NCBI GenBank assembly: GCA_021772025.1
Contig: JAETNT010000003.1
Span: 114,670 to 178,669 of the forward strand
Origin: Enterocloster bolteae
Lineage (GTDB): Bacteria > Bacillota > Clostridia > Lachnospirales > Lachnospiraceae
DNA length: 64,000 nucleotides
Direction of reading: 5' to 3'
Below are positions 41,112-50,977 of this stretch, piece by piece (position 1 is the first letter of the stretch; the number at the start of each line of letters is the position of its first letter). The position numbers were made by a program, and so were the translations under genes. The notes beneath the pieces were generated by a model, which was given only the letters and a program-made list of their open reading frames with translations, had not been told where the DNA came from and ran no database searches.

Positions 41112-42410
41112 CTACGTGACAGGAAGCTTTACAAGGCCGGCTTCCCAGACTTTCTGCAAGGATTTTAAGATTCCCAGCTTAGCGTGATACCAGGTGAGTC
41201 CGCCCTGAAAATATACTGCGTATGGGGGCTTAATGGGGCCGTCGGCGCTAAGCTCAATAGAAGCCCCTTGAATGAAAGTTCCTGCCGCCATAATTACCGG
41301 AGCATCATATCCCGGCATATCCCATGGCTCAGGTGTCACATAACTATCTACAGGAGCCGCTGCCTGGATTCCTTCACAGAAGGCAATGACTCCCTCCGGC
41401 TTTCCAAAGGTAATGGCCTGGATAATGTCGTGGCGGGATTCGGTACTGTTGGGAACCACAGAAAATCCCAGCCGTTCATAGAGATTCGCTGCAAAGATTG
41501 CCCCCTTTAACGCCCCGGCCACCACGGTGGGAGCTAAAAACAGACCCTGAAAAAAAGACTGATTTAACCCAAGACTGGCTCCCACCTCTTTCCCCAGACC
41601 AGGGGCGCTGAGGCGTGCCGCTGCCCGTTTGATGCAATCTGTTCGGCCCACGATGTAACCGCCAATGGGGGCCAGGCCGCCTCCGGGGTTTTTAATAAGG
41701 GAGCCTACCATCATATCAGCTCCTACATCCAAAGGCTCTATGGGTTCCACAAATTCTCCGTAGCAGTTATCCACCATACAGATTACATCCGGTTTTATCC
41801 CTTTTATAAAGGAGATAAGCTGTCCAATCCGCTCTACAGACAAGGTTGGACGGGTCTGATAACCTTTGGATCTTTGAATCGTCACCAGTTTGGTTTTCTT
41901 ATTTATGGCCTTTCGGATACCTGCAAAATCAAAGTCTCCGTTTTCCAGAAGATCCACTTGGCAGTAAGAAACTCCGTATTCTTTTAAGGACCCTACCGAA
42001 TCCCGAATCCCGATGACCTCTTCCAGGGTGTCATATGGTTTCCCTACTGGGGATAAAAGCTGGTCTCCCGGCCGCAGATTGGAGGATAAAGCAATATGAA
42101 GGGCATGAGTACCGCTGATTAGCTGGGGACGCACCAGCGCGCTTTCTCCATGAAACACCTGGGCGTAAACTTCTTCCAAGGTATCTCTTCCCGCGTCATT
42201 ATAGCCATATCCTGTGGTAGAGGCAAAGTGAGTCTCGCTGACCTTGCACTTCTGCATCCCGTGGATCACCTTTAGCTGGTTGTACTCTGCGATGGCATCT
42301 ATTTCCGAAAACCGTTCTTTTAAAGATTCTTCTATATCAGCTCCAAAGTTTAAAATCTCTTTGCAGATTCCTAGTTCTTCATACATATGGCAGGTGTTCA
42401 TAAAGATCAT
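41112..42410 (-). CDS. ynbB: YnbB-type PLP enzyme (methionine gamma-lyase family)
   Basis: 432 residues, Cys/Met-metabolism PLP fold. The Schiff-base lysine is in GSLIKNPGGG, with VDNCYGEFVE (PLP aspartate) and SGTHALHIAL. The family, once called aluminium resistance protein, sits next to miaA/hfq/glnR in Bacillus; its natural substrate is unclear. ATG 42410 overlaps the miaA stop (ATGA); ATG 42401, with better spacing from GGAGAG, is an alternative. Confidence 0.9.
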   Translation of the reverse strand: MIFMNTCHMYEELGICKEILNFGADIEESLKERFSEIDAIAEYNQLKVIHGMQKCKVSETHFASTTGYGYNDAGRDTLEEVYAQVFHGESALVRPQLISGTHALHIALSSNLRPGDQLLSPVGKPYDTLEEVIGIRDSVGSLKEYGVSYCQVDLLENGDFDFAGIRKAINKKTKLVTIQRSKGYQTRPTLSVERIGQLISFIKGIKPDVICMVDNCYGEFVEPIEPLDVGADMMVGSLIKNPGGGLAPIGGYIVGRTDCIKRAAARLSAPGLGKEVGASLGLNQSFFQGLFLAPTVVAGALKGAIFAANLYERLGFSVVPNSTESRHDIIQAITFGKPEGVIAFCEGIQAAAPVDSYVTPEPWDMPGYDAPVIMAAGTFIQGASIELSADGPIKPPYAVYFQGGLTWYHAKLGILKSLQKVWEAGLVKLPVT

Positions 42411-43339
42411 TCTCTCCATTCCTGTAAAATATAGGACAGTACTTTATCTGTATCATTGTCAAATTCGGGAAGGTTCAGCCATCTTACGTCCCGTTCCCTG
42501 CGAAACCAAGTTAATTGACGTTTTGCAAAATGGCGGGTATCCCTTTTCAAAATATGGACCGCTTCCTGAAGGGTGGTTTTTCCGTCCAGATAGTCCAGTA
42601 TTTCTTTATAACCCAGACCCTGCATGGATACCAGTTCCCGGGTGCACCCTCTGGCCTTTAAAGCCTGTACCTCCTCAACCAGCCCTTTCTCCATCATTTG
42701 GTCCACCCGTCTGTCGATCCGCTTATACAGAGTTTCTCTGTCTGTGTTCAGCACATAGTAGAAAAGCCGATAGGGACATTCCTTTCCTCTCTCCGTCTCA
42801 TTGTGGACGGAGATCTTCTCTCCGGTCTGGCGGTAATACTCCAGGGCGCGAATCACCCGCTTTACGTTATTAGCATGGATAGCCTGGGCGGATTCCGGAT
42901 CTACCCTCTTTAGCATCTCGTGAAGATAAGCCGTCCCTCTTTGCCTTGCCAGCTCTTCTAATTCCCGCCGTATTTCTCCGCCTTCCTCATTTTTCTTAAA
43001 GTCAATGTCATAAACCAGGGCCTGAATGTAAAAGCCTGTGCCCCCGGCTATAACAGGGACATGTCCCCTGGCCCGGATTTCTTTCATAGCGGCTTTGGCC
43101 CTGTCCTTAAATACCACTACATTAAATTCTTCGTCCGGTTCCAGAATATCAATTAAATGGTGGGGAACCCCATCCATCTCCTCCTTGGTCACCTTAGCGG
43201 ATCCAATATCCATATGGCGATATACCTGCATAGAATCGGCGCTGATAATCTCTCCTCCCACCGCTTTAGCTAAGCGGATAGACAAAGAAGTTTTTCCTAC
43301 TGCTGTAGGGCCTGTAAGAACAATCAGAGGAAGTTTCAC
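42407..43339 (-). CDS. miaA: tRNA dimethylallyltransferase
   Basis: 310 residues. The P-loop GPTAVGKTS (10-18), DSMQVYR and the MiaA insertion domain are visible. It adds the isopentenyl group to A37 of UNN-reading tRNAs; MiaB, encoded 6 kb upstream on the same strand, completes the ms2i6A modification. It follows mutL by 21 bases. Confidence 0.96.
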   Translation of the reverse strand: MKLPLIVLTGPTAVGKTSLSIRLAKAVGGEIISADSMQVYRHMDIGSAKVTKEEMDGVPHHLIDILEPDEEFNVVVFKDRAKAAMKEIRARGHVPVIAGGTGFYIQALVYDIDFKKNEEGGEIRRELEELARQRGTAYLHEMLKRVDPESAQAIHANNVKRVIRALEYYRQTGEKISVHNETERGKECPYRLFYYVLNTDRETLYKRIDRRVDQMMEKGLVEEVQALKARGCTRELVSMQGLGYKEILDYLDGKTTLQEAVHILKRDTRHFAKRQLTWFRRERDVRWLNLPEFDNDTDKVLSYILQEWRE

Positions 43340-43360
43340 AGTTGCCTCCTGTCTTTTTTA

Positions 43361-45184
43361 CTAAACAATTCTCTTAAACTTTTTTTCCAGCTCATATTTG
43401 CTCATAGATATAATAGTGGGACGTCCGTGAGGACATGCGTAGGGATTTTCCAGTTCCAGCAGCTCATCAATAAGCTGATCCGCTTCCCTGACATTTAAAA
43501 CATGTCCGCCCTTTACCGCCGCCTTGCATGATATGGAAGCCACTCTTTCATAGACCATGTCCAAATTTGCATGAGTTTTTTCTTCTGTAAGACTTCCCAG
43601 CATTTCCAGCAAAAGATCTTTTTGGGCAATAGAAAGGAGATTGGAAGGAATCCCTCTTATAGCGTATTCCCGGCCCCCAAAGGGCTCAATTTCAAATCCC
43701 ATATCTGTAAAGTAAGGAAGATGGGCTGCAAGAGCGCTTTCCTCCTGAACCGTCAAGGTCAAAATAATAGGCGGGCTTACCATCTGGGAATCGTAAGATC
43801 TTTCCCTAAGGGATTTCATAGTCTTTTCATAAAGTACCTTTTCATGAGCAGCATGCTGATCAATGATAAAAAGCTTATCCTGGTATTCTACCAGCCAGTA
43901 AGTATCAAACAGCTGTCCGATAAGCTTGTGCTGAAAACGGGCTTTCGGCTCCAGCAGCTTTCCGTCAAACAGCTCCATCTGCTGCAGCCTTGGTTTTGAC
44001 GGCTTTTCCGGCACCGGATGTTCAAAAGAGGAGGGTTTTCCTCCGTAAAGCGCTTCCGGCTCCTTTAACTGCTGGGCTGCCAGCCTTTTTTTTTCAAAAG
44101 GCTCTGGAAGCCTTCTTTTATTTTCCGGCAAGCCGGAAGCCTCTTCCTTCTGCTCTGTCTCTTCTTTCCGGTCTGTCAGGGATATCCTTGGAATCAGCTC
44201 TTTTTCATGAAGGGATTTTGACACAGCCTGATACACGGCCTGATAGACTTCTTCTCCATTTTCGAACCGGACTTCCATTTTGGCGGGATGGACATTTACA
44301 TCCAGCGCCTTGGTATCTATAGTAAAGTGAAGCACTGTAAAAGGAAATTTGTGCTTCATAAGAAAAGGACGGTAGGCTTCCTCGATAGCCCTGCTGATCA
44401 GAGGGTTTTTAATATATCTGCCGTTGATAAAATAGATTTCGCAGTTTCGGCTGGAACGGGCCACAACAGGCTTGCAAATATAGCCGGATATCTTTACAGG
44501 GCCTTCCGTTTCTTCTATTTTTAAAAGGTTGGCAGTCAGCTCTCTGCCATAAATCTCATAAATAATATCTTTTAAATTATGGTTTCCTGATGTGTGGAGG
44601 ACGTTTAAGCCTCCTTTTACATATCGGATGGAGATATCCGGCCTGGAAAGGGCAATCTTTTCCACAAAATCCTGGACATAACCGCCCTCGGTAGATGAGG
44701 ATTTTAAGAACTTTTTTCTGGCCGGGGTATTGTAAAACAGATCCCGAACTAAAAAGGTAGTCCCTTCCGGCACTCCCACTTCTTCCATCCCTATTTCCAC
44801 ACCGCCCTCAATACGGTAACGGCTGCCGGCAAGCTGGCTGCCGGTCTTAGTAAGCAATTCTACCCTGGACACCGCGGCAATGCTGGAAAGAGCTTCACCC
44901 CGAAAGCCTAGAGAAGCCACGGAAAGTAAATCCTCCGCCCTTCGAATCTTGCTGGTGGCATGACGCAGAAATGCCATGGGAACCTGATCCTTCTCTATGC
45001 CGCAGCCATTGTCTGTTATCCGGATTAAAGAGACGCCTCCGTCCTTTATCTCTACAGTAATAGCGGTAGCATCAGCATCTATGGCATTTTCTAAAAGCTC
45101 TTTTACAATAGATGAGGGCCGTTCAATAACCTCTCCGGCAGCGATTTTATTGACTGTATTTTCGTCTAATACTACAATACTCAT
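43361..45184 (-). CDS. mutL: DNA mismatch repair protein MutL
   Basis: 607 residues. The N-terminal GHKL ATPase carries LLENAIDA, DNGCGI and GFRGEAL. The C-terminal dimerisation domain holds the endonuclease motif DQHAAHEKVLYE (DQHAx2Ex4E) and CPHGRP, so it should nick DNA itself. No mutH is expected or seen. A poorly conserved linker spans about 335-410. It starts inside the mutS stop (ATGA). Confidence 0.96.
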   Translation of the reverse strand: MSIVVLDENTVNKIAAGEVIERPSSIVKELLENAIDADATAITVEIKDGGVSLIRITDNGCGIEKDQVPMAFLRHATSKIRRAEDLLSVASLGFRGEALSSIAAVSRVELLTKTGSQLAGSRYRIEGGVEIGMEEVGVPEGTTFLVRDLFYNTPARKKFLKSSSTEGGYVQDFVEKIALSRPDISIRYVKGGLNVLHTSGNHNLKDIIYEIYGRELTANLLKIEETEGPVKISGYICKPVVARSSRNCEIYFINGRYIKNPLISRAIEEAYRPFLMKHKFPFTVLHFTIDTKALDVNVHPAKMEVRFENGEEVYQAVYQAVSKSLHEKELIPRISLTDRKEETEQKEEASGLPENKRRLPEPFEKKRLAAQQLKEPEALYGGKPSSFEHPVPEKPSKPRLQQMELFDGKLLEPKARFQHKLIGQLFDTYWLVEYQDKLFIIDQHAAHEKVLYEKTMKSLRERSYDSQMVSPPIILTLTVQEESALAAHLPYFTDMGFEIEPFGGREYAIRGIPSNLLSIAQKDLLLEMLGSLTEEKTHANLDMVYERVASISCKAAVKGGHVLNVREADQLIDELLELENPYACPHGRPTIISMSKYELEKKFKRIV

Positions 45185-47868
45185 TCTGATTTCTCATTCC
45201 TATCCTGCTGGCGGCCATCCCAGCGGTTTTTAAGCCGGTTCTGCAGACGATAAAGGGTGTTTAGCGCGTCAATAGGCGTCATCTGAGAAAGCTCCAGCTC
45301 CTTCAATTCCCGGACGATATCGTCATCTTTTACTGCATCCAAAAAGGATATCTGCAGAAGATCTACCTCATCCGGCTTCGGAACTGCCTTATGGACAGTA
45401 ATACTGGCGGAGCCTTCCGCAATTTCCCTGGCTTTGGCGGTTATATCGGCGCTCGTCAATTCTTCCACCAGCTCTTTTGCCCTAGCGATAACCGAATCCG
45501 GAACCCCTGCCAGTTTAGCCACCTGGATGCCGTAGCTTTTGTCTGCTCCCCCTTTGATAATCTTTCGCAAGAAAACAATATCGTCTCCCTGCTCCTTAAC
45601 GGCGATGCAGTAATTGTTAACACCGCTCATGGCTCCTTCCAGCTCCGTAAGTTCATGGTAATGGGTGGCAAACAGGGTTTTTGCTCCTAAAATCCTAGGG
45701 TTGCTGATGTGCTCTACCACTGCCCAGGCAATGGAAAGTCCGTCAAAGGTGCTGGTGCCTCTGCCGATCTCATCTAAAATAAGGAGGCTGCTTTTGGTGG
45801 CATTCCGCAGAATATTGGCCACCTCTGTCATTTCCACCATAAAAGTGCTCTGCCCTGCTGCCAGGTCATCTGATGCCCCTACCCTGGTAAAAATCCGGTC
45901 GCAGATGCCGATATTGGCATCATCTGCGGGAACAAAACAGCCGATTTGGGCCATAAGGACAATCAACGCCACCTGGCGCATATAAGTAGATTTTCCCGCC
46001 ATGTTGGGACCGGTGATAATAGAAATGCGATTTTTATTATTGTCTAAATAGGTATCGTTGGATACAAAAGTGGCATCGGGAATCATCTGCTCCACTACCG
46101 GATGGCGCCCGCTATGGATCTGAATAATTCCTTTTTCATTTATAGAAGGTTTTACATAGTTGTTTTTAGTAGCTGCCACAGAGAGAGAGGTAAAAACATC
46201 AACTCCGGCAACGGCTTTGGCTGTTTTTTGAATTCGCACCACTTGGGAGGCCACTTGATCTCTTACCTGGCAGAACAGATCGTATTCCAGGGAAAAGAGC
46301 TTATCCTCTGCCCCTAAAATAATTTCCTCCAGTTTTTTAAGCTCATCCGTTGTGTAGCGTTCTGCGTTGGCCAGAGTCTGCCTGCGGATAAAATACTCCG
46401 GCACCAGATTTTTAAAGGAATTGGTTACCTCAAAGTAATAGCCAAAAACTTTATTATATTTGATCTTTAAGTTTTTAATCCCTGTCTTCTCTCTCTCTCT
46501 AAGCTCCAGGTCAGCGAGCCAGGTTTTTCCTTCCGTCTTTGCATGGCGCAGCTTATCTGCTTCCTTGTCAAAGCCTTCTCGGATAATCCCTCCTTCCCTA
46601 AGGCCGATTGGAGGGTCCTCCACAATAGCCTGATGAAGCAGGCTGTATAGATCTTCCAGCGGATCCAGGGATTCATTCATCTCCTTTATAAGGGGAGATG
46701 AAAATTCTGTTAAAATCTGTTTAATATAAGGAAGCATCTCAAGGGAATTCTGAAAAGAAATCAAATCTCTGGGACCCGCAGTCTTATAGCTGATGCGGCC
46801 GATAAGCCGCTCCAAATCATAGATAGGGTTTAAATATTCCCGGATTTCTTCTCTGGAAATATAGTTCATATTGAATTCCTGAATTACTTCCTGACGGCGC
46901 AGGATTTGATCCCGGTGAATAAGGGGCTGTTCAATAAAGGTTCGAAGCATACGAGCCCCCATGGCAGTCTTGGTTTTATCTAAGACCCACAGAAGGGAAC
47001 CTCTCTTCTGCTTTTCCCGAAGGGTTTCCAAAAGTTCCAGATTCCGTCTGGTGGAGGTATCCACAATCATATACTGCCCTACAGCGTAGGGCGTAATGGT
47101 GGTCAAATGCTCCAAAGTACTTTTCTGGGTCTCATAAAGATAGCGCATTACAGCCCCGGCCGCCACAACGGCAGTCTCATAATCTCCCAAACCCAGCCCG
47201 CTTAAATTATTTACCTTAAAATGTTCTTTTAAAAGCTCACGGCAGCTGTCGTCGCTAAAAAAACGGCTGTCCAAAGAAGAAATCGCCGCATGATACCGGT
47301 TTTTAATCTCATCGATCTCCACGCCAGACATGTAAAAGGCTTCATTGCACACCACTTCTGAAGGAGAAAACTTGTTGATTTCGTCAAAAAGGTCCCTTTC
47401 TGTTCCGACCTCTGTCACGAAAAAATCACCAGTACTGATATCGGCAGTAGCTAAGCCAAATACTTCCCCCAGGTATACTATTCCCATCAGGTAGTTGTTT
47501 TTGGTCTCGTCTAGCGCCTGTGCACTGGTAATCGTTCCCGGGGTTACAATCCGGACCACTTCCCGTTTTACCAGCCCTTTGGCAAACTTGGGGTCCTCCA
47601 TCTGCTCTGCAATTGCAACTTTATATCCTTTTTGGACAAGCCGGTTTAAATATACATCTACAGCATGATAAGGAACACCGCACATAGGCGCACGTTCCTC
47701 CAATCCACATTCTTTTCCGGTGAGGGTAAGCTCCAGCTCTCTGGACACAGTTACTGCGTCATCAAAGAACATTTCATAAAAGTCACCCAGCCGGTAAAAC
47801 AAAATGCAGTCCTTATATTGCTCTTTGGTCTCCATATAGTGGACCATCATTGGTGATAATCCAGCCAC
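45181..47868 (-). CDS. mutS: DNA mismatch repair protein MutS
   Basis: 895 residues, starting at GTG 47868 with AAAGGATAG upstream. The mismatch-reading Phe is in GDFYEMF (about residues 28-34); the ATPase has Walker A GPNMAGKSTYM, DEIGRGTSTFDG and FATHYHEL. The C-terminal helix-turn-helix (LDALNTLYRL type) ends the protein. It binds mismatches and recruits MutL. Confidence 0.97.
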   Translation of the reverse strand: MAGLSPMMVHYMETKEQYKDCILFYRLGDFYEMFFDDAVTVSRELELTLTGKECGLEERAPMCGVPYHAVDVYLNRLVQKGYKVAIAEQMEDPKFAKGLVKREVVRIVTPGTITSAQALDETKNNYLMGIVYLGEVFGLATADISTGDFFVTEVGTERDLFDEINKFSPSEVVCNEAFYMSGVEIDEIKNRYHAAISSLDSRFFSDDSCRELLKEHFKVNNLSGLGLGDYETAVVAAGAVMRYLYETQKSTLEHLTTITPYAVGQYMIVDTSTRRNLELLETLREKQKRGSLLWVLDKTKTAMGARMLRTFIEQPLIHRDQILRRQEVIQEFNMNYISREEIREYLNPIYDLERLIGRISYKTAGPRDLISFQNSLEMLPYIKQILTEFSSPLIKEMNESLDPLEDLYSLLHQAIVEDPPIGLREGGIIREGFDKEADKLRHAKTEGKTWLADLELREREKTGIKNLKIKYNKVFGYYFEVTNSFKNLVPEYFIRRQTLANAERYTTDELKKLEEIILGAEDKLFSLEYDLFCQVRDQVASQVVRIQKTAKAVAGVDVFTSLSVAATKNNYVKPSINEKGIIQIHSGRHPVVEQMIPDATFVSNDTYLDNNKNRISIITGPNMAGKSTYMRQVALIVLMAQIGCFVPADDANIGICDRIFTRVGASDDLAAGQSTFMVEMTEVANILRNATKSSLLILDEIGRGTSTFDGLSIAWAVVEHISNPRILGAKTLFATHYHELTELEGAMSGVNNYCIAVKEQGDDIVFLRKIIKGGADKSYGIQVAKLAGVPDSVIARAKELVEELTSADITAKAREIAEGSASITVHKAVPKPDEVDLLQISFLDAVKDDDIVRELKELELSQMTPIDALNTLYRLQNRLKNRWDGRQQDRNEKSE

Positions 47869-47913
47869 GTGCTACTATCCTTTCTCTTCTCTATAGGTAA
47901 AATTATGAAACAA

Positions 47914-47975
47914 TTCGGACGGCTTATCTTCTTGCCCGGCAGCGCCGGACAAGAAGGATTGGATAGATGTCCGAA
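47914..47975 (-). terminator. Terminator hairpin after the L,D-transpeptidase gene
   Basis: Inner stem CTTCTTGCCCGGC/GCCGGACAAGAAG (47928-47956) with one wobble pair, and outer TTCGGAC/GTCCGAA (47914-47920, 47969-47975). There is no clean T-run after it, so termination efficiency is uncertain. Confidence 0.6.
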
Positions 47976-47986
47976 CTGCTACATAA

Positions 47987-49369
47987 TTACTGGAGCACGA
48001 CTCCCGTGTCAGTGGGATCCCATTCCTGGGTATTGGGTACCGGAACCACATCCGGCCGATAGAAAGGTCCTACGCTGGTAGTATCCTCATAAATCGTAAT
48101 GGGAACTCCTGCCTGTACATTATCATAAATCCACTTGGCATCTGCAGTGCGTAGACGAACACAGCCTGCAGAGCGGGCAACGCCTAGATCATTGTAGGTC
48201 TGAGCCCGAAGAGTCCGATTGTTCTCCTTCTCGAAGATTACCGAATGGAGCAAAAAGTTTCCTGTGATGCGGGTAGCATATTGAGTGTAGCAGTCTCCCA
48301 CCATATAACGCCAGCGATACCGCTCCGGACTCTTAAAGGTTCCCAAAGGAGTATCATCTCCTACAGAAGTCAGCATGGACATAACCGGTAAAATATATCC
48401 GTTTTCCCCGTCTTTGGCATAGACGGTCAGACAGTTAGTAGTCTTATTAACCTTGATAATATAGGAGGATTGCTTTCCAATAATGGGATCCACATTCTGT
48501 ACCAGGCGGCCGTCCTCACGGAAATAATACTTATATCCGTTTAGGTACTGCCATCCGGTCAGCACCATAGAATTGGATACAAAGAACCTGCTCTCTGAAT
48601 CATCCAGCCATCCGGAATAATCATTGCCGTTGGGATCGTCATAATGAATGGCTCCGGCTTCGTCTCTCCACATACGGCTCTCATAAGGGGAATAGAACCG
48701 GTAACGATCAGACTCCGGCCCCGGCTGTCCCTTAGGCACTAACTGAATATCAATATCCGTAATGTAATGACCGCTGTTTAAGGTTCCTGCAATCTCACCG
48801 TTTTTTGCCCATCCCAGCTGGCCTACGGTGTCCAGAGTAACCCGGTAATAAATATCCCAATTATAGCCAGCCAGCATAGACAGGCCGATACGCACCGCCT
48901 CCATATGAGTGTCTGCGTTACCGTCAACTGCGCCGTTTAATTCCCCTACATAATTCCAGCCCAGCCATCCGCCGTTATTGATGCTGCTGGTGTAAGAAAT
49001 GGAACCGCCCAGCCCGCTGTTAAATACCAGGGACATATTGCTGTAAAATCCGCCGTTTCCCACTCCGTAATTTAAGGTAACACCGTTAAATTCCTTCTGG
49101 CCCGGCGTAATCACTCCAGAGACATTTGAACCGCCCTGTTCAGGCGCCGTCTCAGAACCATCGGGGGCAGCAGGATTCCCTGCAGTGCCCGGACCATTTC
49201 CGTTTTCCCCGGAATTCATATTTACTGTGTTGGGGAGCTGTTGTTCCTGCTGATCCAGAGCAACTCCCGGGCCCTGGTTTTCATAACCGTTGTCTGCATA
49301 TACAGTGACTGGTAAGGACAGAGCCACCGTCAGTGCTATAACAGCGCCAGCCTTTAATGTCTTTTTCAT
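47987..49369 (-). CDS. Secreted L,D-transpeptidase (YkuD) with ChW-like repeats
   Basis: 460 residues. A Sec signal peptide (1-25, cut after VYA) is followed by a low-complexity Gln/Gly/Pro stretch (26-90), two hydrophobic Trp-containing repeats like clostridial ChW (about 115-205, GWLGWNYVGELNGAV and GQLGWAKNGEIAGTL), a choline-binding-like WQYLNGYKYYFREDG element, and a C-terminal YkuD domain with the catalytic Cys403 (SAGCVRL) and HSVIF. It makes 3-3 peptidoglycan cross-links, which are insensitive to most penicillins. It lies alone between miaB and mutS. Confidence 0.9.
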   Translation of the reverse strand: MKKTLKAGAVIALTVALSLPVTVYADNGYENQGPGVALDQQEQQLPNTVNMNSGENGNGPGTAGNPAAPDGSETAPEQGGSNVSGVITPGQKEFNGVTLNYGVGNGGFYSNMSLVFNSGLGGSISYTSSINNGGWLGWNYVGELNGAVDGNADTHMEAVRIGLSMLAGYNWDIYYRVTLDTVGQLGWAKNGEIAGTLNSGHYITDIDIQLVPKGQPGPESDRYRFYSPYESRMWRDEAGAIHYDDPNGNDYSGWLDDSESRFFVSNSMVLTGWQYLNGYKYYFREDGRLVQNVDPIIGKQSSYIIKVNKTTNCLTVYAKDGENGYILPVMSMLTSVGDDTPLGTFKSPERYRWRYMVGDCYTQYATRITGNFLLHSVIFEKENNRTLRAQTYNDLGVARSAGCVRLRTADAKWIYDNVQAGVPITIYEDTTSVGPFYRPDVVPVPNTQEWDPTDTGVVLQ

Positions 49370-49419
49370 CTCTTGTTACCTCCTTGCACTTCTGTCAAGC
49401 CTTTCTTATATCGGGATAC

Positions 49420-50868
49420 TCAATGGTCAAGACTTCCCATATAATAAAATCCTTTTATTTCATCCAGGTAGACATCCACGATCTTTCCGATCAGATCAGG
49501 AGAGCCTGGAAAATGAACTACCGTATTGTTCCCCAACCTTCCGGTTAAAAGCCGGCTGTCATGAGAGTTTATCTCCTCCACCAGCACCTTCTGCACCGTA
49601 TGCAGATCCCGGCCGGAAACCTCTGAGGAAATCCTCTGGACCTGGGCCAAAAGCCGGTTAAACCGATTCTTTACCACATCCTCCGGCACCTGTCCATCCA
49701 TTTCTGCCGCCGGCGTTCCGGTACGTTTGGAATAAATAAATGTAAATGCGCTGTCAAAACGAACCCGCTCCACTACATCCATAGTCTCCAAAAAGTCTTC
49801 CTCCGTCTCTCCCGGAAAACCTACAATAATATCGGTAGTCAAGGATATATAAGGAATAGCCTGTCTGATCCGTTCTACCAAGTCAAGGTATTGCTCCTTA
49901 GTATACCGGCGATTCATGATATGTAAAATTCGGCTGCTTCCCGACTGAAGAGGCAGATGGAGATGAGGGCAGATTTTTTCCGATTCCCTCATTACTTCAA
50001 TCAGCTCACAGGACAAATCTTTGGGATGAGAAGTCATAAAACGGATTCTTTCAATCCCTTCTATCTGCGTAACTTGTTTTAAAAGCTCTGCAAAGGAGAC
50101 GGGATGTTCCAGAGTCTTTCCGTAAGAATTAACATTTTGTCCCAAAAGCATAACTTCCACTACGCCATCTGCCGCTAACCGCCTGATCTCCTCTAAAATA
50201 TCCTGGGGATTCCGGCTCCGTTCCCGGCCTCTTACGTAGGGGACAATGCAGTAGCTGCAGAAATTGTTGCAGCCGAACATAATATTAACTCCGGATTTAA
50301 AGGAAAATTTCCGTTCTGTAGGAAGATCCTCTACAATTTTGTCCGTACCTTCCCACACATCCACTACTATCTTATCCGAAAGGAACCTTTCTGTTAAAAG
50401 CTCCGCTAATTTATAGATATTGTGGGTTCCAAAAATCAGATCCACATAGCGGTAACTTTTTTTGATTTTTTCCACCACCTGAGGCTCCTGCATCATACAG
50501 CCGCAGAGGGCGATGAGCATGCCTGGGTGTTTCTTCTTTAAAGCGCCCAAATGGCCCAGCCTTCCGTAAACCCTCTGATTGGCGTTTTCCCGGACTGTAC
50601 AGGTGTTGTAAAGGGTAAAATCCGCATCCTCATCCTCTATAGGCACATACCCGATAGCCTCTAAAACACCCGTCAATTTTTCAGAGTCCCTGGAATTCAT
50701 CTGGCACCCGAAGGTATTGATACAGCAGGTTAAGGGCCGTCCCAGTCTGGCGCTTCTCTCCTCTGCCAAAAGCTTTGCCTTGGCAATAAAATAGCGCTGC
50801 CTGTCCGGCTCAGACCTGGGAGCTTCGTCCAATATGGCCGTAAAATCATTGTTCCAATCCCTGTTCAT
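49420..50868 (-). CDS. miaB: MiaB tRNA methylthiotransferase
   Basis: 482 residues, radical SAM. The N-terminal UPF0004 domain has its cluster cysteines (NTFGCQMN, NTCTVREN, CGCM); the radical SAM cluster is CNNFCSYC; and a TRAM domain occupies the last 65 residues. It converts i6A37 to ms2i6A37 in tRNA. Confidence 0.96.
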   Translation of the reverse strand: MNRDWNNDFTAILDEAPRSEPDRQRYFIAKAKLLAEERSARLGRPLTCCINTFGCQMNSRDSEKLTGVLEAIGYVPIEDEDADFTLYNTCTVRENANQRVYGRLGHLGALKKKHPGMLIALCGCMMQEPQVVEKIKKSYRYVDLIFGTHNIYKLAELLTERFLSDKIVVDVWEGTDKIVEDLPTERKFSFKSGVNIMFGCNNFCSYCIVPYVRGRERSRNPQDILEEIRRLAADGVVEVMLLGQNVNSYGKTLEHPVSFAELLKQVTQIEGIERIRFMTSHPKDLSCELIEVMRESEKICPHLHLPLQSGSSRILHIMNRRYTKEQYLDLVERIRQAIPYISLTTDIIVGFPGETEEDFLETMDVVERVRFDSAFTFIYSKRTGTPAAEMDGQVPEDVVKNRFNRLLAQVQRISSEVSGRDLHTVQKVLVEEINSHDSRLLTGRLGNNTVVHFPGSPDLIGKIVDVYLDEIKGFYYMGSLDH

Positions 50869-50906
50869 GTACTATCCTCACTTGTGCTGTCAAAAGTCTA
50901 GTTGCC

Positions 50907-50934
50907 ATTATAGCACAAAAAATTCCGGTTGCAA
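50907..50934 (-). promoter_or_regulatory. Promoter of miaB
   Basis: Minus strand: TTGCAA (50929-50934), 16 bases, TATAAT (50907-50912), about 40 bases before the start. Confidence 0.7.
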
Positions 50935-50951
50935 AGGATGAAAATTAAGTT

Positions 50952-50976
50952 GTAAGAATAAGTTCAGAATTCTTAC
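50952..50976 (-). terminator. Hairpin after proA, possible terminator
   Basis: GTAAGAAT (50952-50959) pairs with ATTCTTAC (50969-50976) around a 9-base loop right after the proA stop; only a loose T-rich run follows on the minus strand. Confidence 0.5.
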
Positions 50977-50977
50977 G

